In this document: one piece after another, positions 58,986 to 64,000 of the stretch | How positions within the stretch are numbered: position 1 is the first letter of the stretch | Layout of the letters: the number at the start of each line of letters is the position of its first letter | DNA from: Mytilus californianus | Taxonomy: Eukaryota > Mollusca > Bivalvia > Mytilida > Mytilidae | Assembly (NCBI RefSeq): GCF_021869535.1 | Contig: NW_026262690.1 | Location: forward strand, 10,155,501 to 10,219,500 | Reading direction: 5' to 3' | Length of the DNA: 64,000 nt | Notes under the pieces: model-generated | What the model was told of the DNA's origin: nothing | Databases searched by the model: none | What the model saw: the letters and a program-made list of their open reading frames with translations, nothing else | Translations under genes and position numbers: made by a program

Positions 58986-59556
58986 ATACAAGGCTTACCA
59001 AGCAGTTGGTCTTTTTCCACTGGAGAAATAAGCACACCGTTTGCCCTTATTCAGACTCAGGACTAGCCAATATACCAAGAAAGACATCATTCAATGACGC
59101 CAGTTTCAACAGATCAACCAGCAAAATCAGCAGTGATGGTGAACAAGAAGTAATGAAATTGATGAAGAAATTAGGATAATTGAACATACAAGAGATAATG
59201 ACAGACAGCCATATGTTTTGCAAGATTATACACGCGCCAAAACTTTCAACGATTATGTTAGACACCAAGATTTAAAAACCCGATCATTCGAGACAACAAA
59301 ACAACCAAATGAGATACAGAACAGAATTAACATCAAGCATGCAAAATGGTTATCACTCACTTTTTCAGATGCAATTCAAGATAATTGGTGAGAGAAATAA
59401 CTATGACATAAAACGTTAATCAGAGGAGATGTATCTGGTTTTTAAAGATGAAGCTTCACAATTTGCATCCGATGACACAGGGAGCTGATATCGACTTTTA
59501 TCATGTTCATGGAGAGGCGATTTTGAGATAACAATCTGCGTGAAACATACAGAAAT
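58986..59556 (+). other. Possible 5' part of the Gypsy remnant
   Basis: Short plus-strand open stretches rich in Ser, Lys and Met codons (59045-59170) are followed by 59440-59556, which stays open for many codons up to the insertion. Position suggests a gag region upstream of the protease at 61.2 kb, but no zinc knuckle or capsid motif is visible. Confidence 0.3.
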
Positions 59557-60964
59557 ACATGTGGACAGTGTCCAAATGTGGACACAGATGATGCCCCCGC
59601 TTGCATAGCATATAGAAATAAAGGGACATAACAGAAGAACGGTAAAATTGACGCTACCCAAATTTGAACTTGATCTGAGTTTTGTGGTAATAAGCATTGT
59701 GTGTAAGTCTCATAACATTTGGCTGAGGCTAACTCAAGTTAGAGAACAGAAACCAATTTTGGGACATACGTACGTACGTTCTACGTACAGACGGACAAGG
59801 GTAAAACTTAATGCCCCCACCGAGAACAGAAACTAAAAATTCTATTTGTAAACACGCATAACTCTAAAACGGTTGTGTATAAGTTTTATAACATTTGGTT
59901 GAGACAAACTAAAGTTAGAGAAAGGAAACTAAAAATTCAGCAATTTTTATGTTTATAAAGGGACATAACTCAAGAATGGTAAAAGGGCTCTCACCAAATT
60001 TCGTACTTAATCTGTATTATGTAGTAATAAGCATTGTGTATAAGTTTCATAACATTTGGTTGAGGCAAACTAAAGTTAGAAAACGGAAACAAAAAATTTG
60101 TACTTGATCTTAGTTTTGTGGTAATAAATATTGTGTATAGGTTTATTAATGTTTGGTTGGGGCAAATTTAAGTTACAGAATGGAAACTAAAAATTTTGCA
60201 ATCTTTCGATTTATAAAGGGGCATAACTCAATAATGGTTAAAGTGACACTACCCAAATCCAACTTGATCTGTGTTTTATCAGTGGAAGTCAAAATTAAAC
60301 ATTGCATTGTATAAAGCATTGATTGTAGTTAATTCAACTATAATCATGGACAAAGGAAGATAACTTCAATTTTAAAAATAACTTGATATTTAGAAGAAAA
60401 TAAAAATTTTGCAATTTTTCCATTTATAAAGGGCATAACTCTAGAACAGTAAAAGTGACGCCACCAAAATTCAAACTTGATCTGTGTTTTGTGGTAATAA
60501 GCATTGTGTATAAGTTTCATAACATTTGGTTGAGGCAAACTTAAGTTAGAGAACGGAAACTAAAAATTTTGCAATTTTTCCATTCATAAAGGGGCATAAC
60601 TCTAGAACGGTTAAAGTGATGCCACCAAAATTCAAACTTGATCTGTGTTTTGTAGTAATAAGCATTGTGTATAAGTTGCATAACATTTGGTTGAGGCAAA
60701 CTTAAGTTAGAAAACGGAAACTAAAAATTTTGCAATTTTTTCCATTTATAAAGGGGCATAACTCTAGAACGGTTAAAGTGATGCCACCAAAATTCAAACT
60801 TGATCTGTGTTTTGTAGTAATAAGCATTGTGTATAAGTTTCATAACATTTGGTTGAGGCAAACTCAAGTTAGAGAACGGAAACCAATTTTGGGACATACG
60901 TACGTACGTACGTACAGACGGACAAGGGTAAAACTTAATGCCCCCACCGCTACGGCGGGGGCAT
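59557..60964 (-). mobile_element. Helentron-like element, 'TGCCCCC' family, composite copy C
   Basis: Minus orientation. The 5' end at 60964 (reverse complement ATGCCCCCGCCGTAGCGG-type) is followed by 160-bp-class units. A second 5' end of the same family lies inside at 59812-59822 (ttaatgcccccaccg, then agaacagaaa), so one element is fused head-to-tail to the remains of another. The 3' end has GCGGGGGCA (reverse complement of 59590-59600) and a changed hairpin GTGTCCA-AATG-TGGACAC at 59568-59585. It separates the Gypsy remnant from the candidate upstream part. The exact 3' boundary is uncertain by about 10 bp. Confidence 0.75.
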
Positions 60965-62600
60965 AAAAATTGAAATCTGCCGGAAAAAGATACAATAAAA
61001 ATGTAATTGCTGAACTTGTGCAAAAGGACCAAGGGGTCTCTTCGCATGGTGAAAGTCATCACGATACAGGGGCTGTTGGAAGTATGACATTCAACACTAA
61101 TTTGGAAATTGTAATTGATAGCAGTAGGTAAATATACAGGTAGCAAGGAAGGCCCGCATTCAGAAAGTTTAAGCTGTAATTGATACTGGGACAGAAATTA
61201 CTGTTTTAAATGAAGACACCCTTTTCTGCCTTCCAGGTGGCAAACAGATCAAAGTGATGCCAGCACTGAAAAACCTTGTTGCTGCCGAAGCAGTGAGACT
61301 AATGAAAAAAAGGTGTAGCAGCAGTGACGTTAACACTACGGGACTCAAAGTTTGTCTTTGATATATATGTGGCAAAAATTGGCGATGATTTATTGTTAGA
61401 CTGAAATATCCTAAATGAAATGGATATAACAGTAAATTCTAGAAAAGGAAACCAGCAGAATGGAACATGGATTGAATAGGAAGGTAATCGAAAGCCAAAC
61501 ATGATTGCCAGAGACGTATAATATAAAAATCTCACCGTTCCACCATCTTCAGAATTTATTCTTTATGCTTGCGATGAAAATCAAGATTTACTAGATACAA
61601 GATATTCCATGATACAACGTGTAGTTGAAGACAGCAGGAAAATTATGTTGGCGCCAGTTTATCCTTTCATGAAGACTATTCTTGATAGACTGATAAAAAT
61701 CTAGATTCACAACTCTTCTGTTTGAAAATGAATTACCTTCTTGCAATTGGTGAATAACATCTTGTCAATTTCATTGAAGGCATGTTTTAAATGGAGTATA
61801 CAAAGTAAAATAACAAAAATACCGAACTCTAGGGAAATTCAAAACAGAAAGTCTATTAACAAATGGTTTAACAGAGTGGAAACTGTATCACACAAACATT
61901 CAAAGCTGTTTAAAACACATAAACAAGAGAAAGTCATAACTTCCTATTGCCTGATACCCAAGATAGAAAAGGCAAATATACCCGAAAAGAAGGAACTAAA
62001 GTTACATATGAGATTTCGAATAAGGCCAGATAACATCAAATAACTATATGAAAGCAGCATATTCTCTGCCACGAATATATATGAACTGCCTTGCCTCTGC
62101 ATCTGTCTTTAGATGTCTTGATATTCAGGTAAGTTATTGGCAGTTACAGTTAGAAGAAAAACAATCAGCCACAGGCAGCTTTCATCACAACATATGGAGT
62201 GCAAGAATACTGTGAAATAACATTTGAATTGTGAACCATTTTTCAATGCTATTATGATGTTAGGAGCACATTTTCAGAGGATTACAGTGGAATACCTCTT
62301 TATATATATATTGATGCTATCATCGTCAAATTATAATGAAGATTTAGGTAGATGAGACAAGGTATTCCAACGACTCATCAAAGTTGAATTGAAACTGAAA
62401 CCATCAAAATGTGACTGATGAAGAGCAAACTAATGTATCTTTGACATGTTGTGGAAAAAGACGGTCTCAAAAACAAATACCAATCTTATTGAGAGTGAGA
62501 AGAAATTGAAAGTCCATGTTATAATAGCTGTCTTATACTTAAGACAACAATAGCTGTTAGATATATAAATTATATTCAATCAATGCCTAAATACCTTTGC
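60965..62600 (+). pseudogene. Ty3/Gypsy retrotransposon pol remnant (protease and reverse transcriptase)
   Basis: Protease: an active-site D-T-G at 61182-61190 in the context VIDTGTEITVLNE. That frame ends at 61359. After a shift near the A-run at 61303 the second half of the protease fold continues (FDIYVAKIGDDLLL) and ends in TGA near 61400. Reverse transcriptase: SYWQLQLEEKQ at about 62133; the catalytic box reads Y-I-D-A at 62307-62318, where the family has Y-x-D-D, so the second aspartate is lost. KLKPSKC (about 62395) and a VVEKDGLK-type block (about 62450) follow in the expected order. Several stops and frameshifts separate these parts, and no intact frame exceeds about 100 codons. No LTRs, RNase H or integrase are recognised; the sequence fades near 62600. 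It is an old, inactive copy. Confidence 0.8.
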
Positions 62601-63439
62601 CAGTATTTTCTTACGAAATAATAACTAAACTATCTTCCGGAAATAAAAAATATATTATCATTAAATCAATACAATAAATAGAAGTACGCTAAATATGTTT
62701 CAACGGATTTTTGGTATATGTGTTTGTATGTCAAAGTATTTACCTATAGGTTCTTAGATGTTCAGTTTGAATTCGTTTTGACATTTCGAAATCCCCTTTT
62801 TATATGATCCAGCACACTTATCCTTGCGTGTAAGAAAAAAGGTCGCTAACGTTCAAGGTTAATCATGTATATTGAAGTTAGCGAGTACATAAATATTGGA
62901 TCATATAGAAAGTATGCACGATTTCATCCGTCTTAACGCCGATTTAGGAATATAAAGCAGGTAAATAGCAGTAACTAAAGAAATTTAGGATTAATAACAA
63001 GCTAGAAAACCAAGATGTTATTTGAATGCCACATGTGTGGCGGAATTTCGTAACGCAAAATAGAAAACTGTCAAATTTGCCGGGAACAATATTTTCGGCC
63101 AATCAAAGCTATCAAAATATAATTAAACGTTCATAACACTGCCCTCCGTCAAATAAAATGACGTATCGAAATTGGAATATAAATATGACAAAGATTAGGA
63201 ATATTCAAAACGGGCACCTGCTACAAATAAAAATATACATGTAAAATTTATGGTACACAATGAAATGTTCAATTAATGTTCATATGCAAATAAAATATGG
63301 AAACAGTCTATATATATGAAAGTTCCATTTGGCGATTCATCACATTCTTCACAGGCAGAATTTATTGTATTCAACATATTATTTATAAAAAAAATCCAGC
63401 ATGTAATACAGTTCTATTCCAAATATTCATAAATTAATG
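62601..63439. other. Intergenic DNA
   Basis: AT-rich. ggtcgctaac and gttagcgagtac (62842-62887) form a loose inverted pair. No gene is recognised. Confidence 0.5.
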
Positions 63440-64000
63440 TCGTCTTTAGGAAACGAAATGAATCCAATCCTCACTTTTGAATTGTCACTCTACCGTCTCT
63501 TGCGGTTATATCTTAATTCTTTTACTTCCTTTTCAGTTTTCTTCAGTTCTTCTTGCATTTTATCCTGTTTTAACTTTCTCTAATTTAACTTTCATATCTT
63601 CTAATTCATTTTTTATTGATTCTTTGTTTTTTTTCTATTTTGCCAATGTACTATCAAAGTTTTTCCTTTCATTTTCCAGTGCACTTTTTAGTACTGAAAT
63701 TTCTTCTTCCAGTTGAAAAGTATTTTCAGATTCATGTACCATTACCTCCTCAATAATAATTTCTTCTGAAATTTGCTATAATTATTAATTTAGCAATAAG
63801 CGGTATCAGATAGTTTCACTTTACACAAACTTGCTGCAACCAGGTGCTTTGCATGTTTTTTGACATGCTTATCCCATTTGGCTTGAGAAGGAGCCTTAAA
63901 TTGACATAATAAACAAAAATATGGCACATCATTTTGGTGAACATGTCTTTTCAAATAGTGATCAATTGCATTTTTTGTTTGCCTTCATAAGGACATTTGG
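63440..64000 (-). pseudogene. C2H2 zinc-finger / coiled-coil gene fragment, broken
   Basis: Minus strand, entering from the right edge. A frame open from about 63975 to a stop near 63793 contains a classical finger C-x2-C-x12-H-x3-H (CLLCQFKAPS ... KHVKKH, plus coordinates 63915 to 63852). It is preceded by the H-x4-H half of another finger (DHYLKRH) whose cysteine side is displaced by a frameshift near 63970 (KCPYEG). After an acceptor-like tttcag at about 63770, a Glu/Lys-rich, heptad-like segment follows (QLEEEISVLKSALENE, then NELEDMKVKLEKV). It is broken by TAG at 63635-63637 and by a shift near 63565. It may be a decayed gene or a copy carried by a repeat. If the break near 63793 is an intron, part could still be exonic. 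Binding partner unknown. Confidence 0.6.

Overview
The window is eukaryotic, non-coding and very rich in repeats. It most likely comes from a marine bivalve, probably a mussel of the genus Mytilus. The basis is AT-rich intergenic DNA with dispersed families I recognise as typical of mussel genomes: the tail with 'gagttgtctcattggca' and 'cataccacatcttctt', the 'gggttgttgtctctttgaca' family, and short elements of about 150-170 bp tandem repeats with palindromic ends. There are no bacterial operons and no closely spaced genes.

Layout. (1) Bases 1-16209 are one satellite array of about 257 monomers of 63 bp. It has a higher-order level: a 5352-bp block is present twice, exactly head to tail (1170-6521 and 6522-11873), with internal 2196-bp and 1.6-1.7-kb periodicities. 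Because 63 is 21 codons, long open frames appear on both strands, but they are periodic by-products. (2) 16.2-24.3 kb holds a palindrome cluster, a tandem group of 'GGGGACGAA' elements with CRE sites, and tails of a Penelope-like element. (3) 24.4-31.6 kb is a roughly 1.05-kb inverted repeat around a 5-kb spacer that contains a 327-bp TIR element with a 5-bp target duplication and a 60-bp SINE-like insertion with a 13-bp duplication. (4) 32.7-33.5 kb is a 147-bp tandem array. (5) 36.7-41.4 kb contains a LINE 3' fragment and a broken Penelope-like reverse transcriptase. Its 3' tail is split by a 1.76-kb Helentron-like element, which is itself split by a 763-bp TIR transposon, giving three dated layers. 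(6) 42.5-50.2 kb is a second inverted duplication carrying a 21-bp minisatellite. Each arm is interrupted by a different Helentron-like element, and the opposite arm preserves the empty site. (7) 53.67-54.67 kb on the minus strand is the only intact gene I can defend: a single-exon type II membrane glycosyltransferase of family GT11 (alpha-1,2-fucosyltransferase-like). (8) 59.5-62.6 kb is a decayed Ty3/Gypsy pol region next to a composite Helentron-like element. (9) The right edge holds a broken C2H2 zinc-finger/coiled-coil gene on the minus strand.

The genes do not form a pathway. The main biological content is the mobile-element record: at least five, probably seven, unrelated-looking element families share one end architecture (short asymmetric inverted ends, a 3' hairpin 6-12 bases from the terminus, insertion between two Ts). 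That fits non-autonomous Helentrons. No autonomous Rep/helicase gene is visible here.
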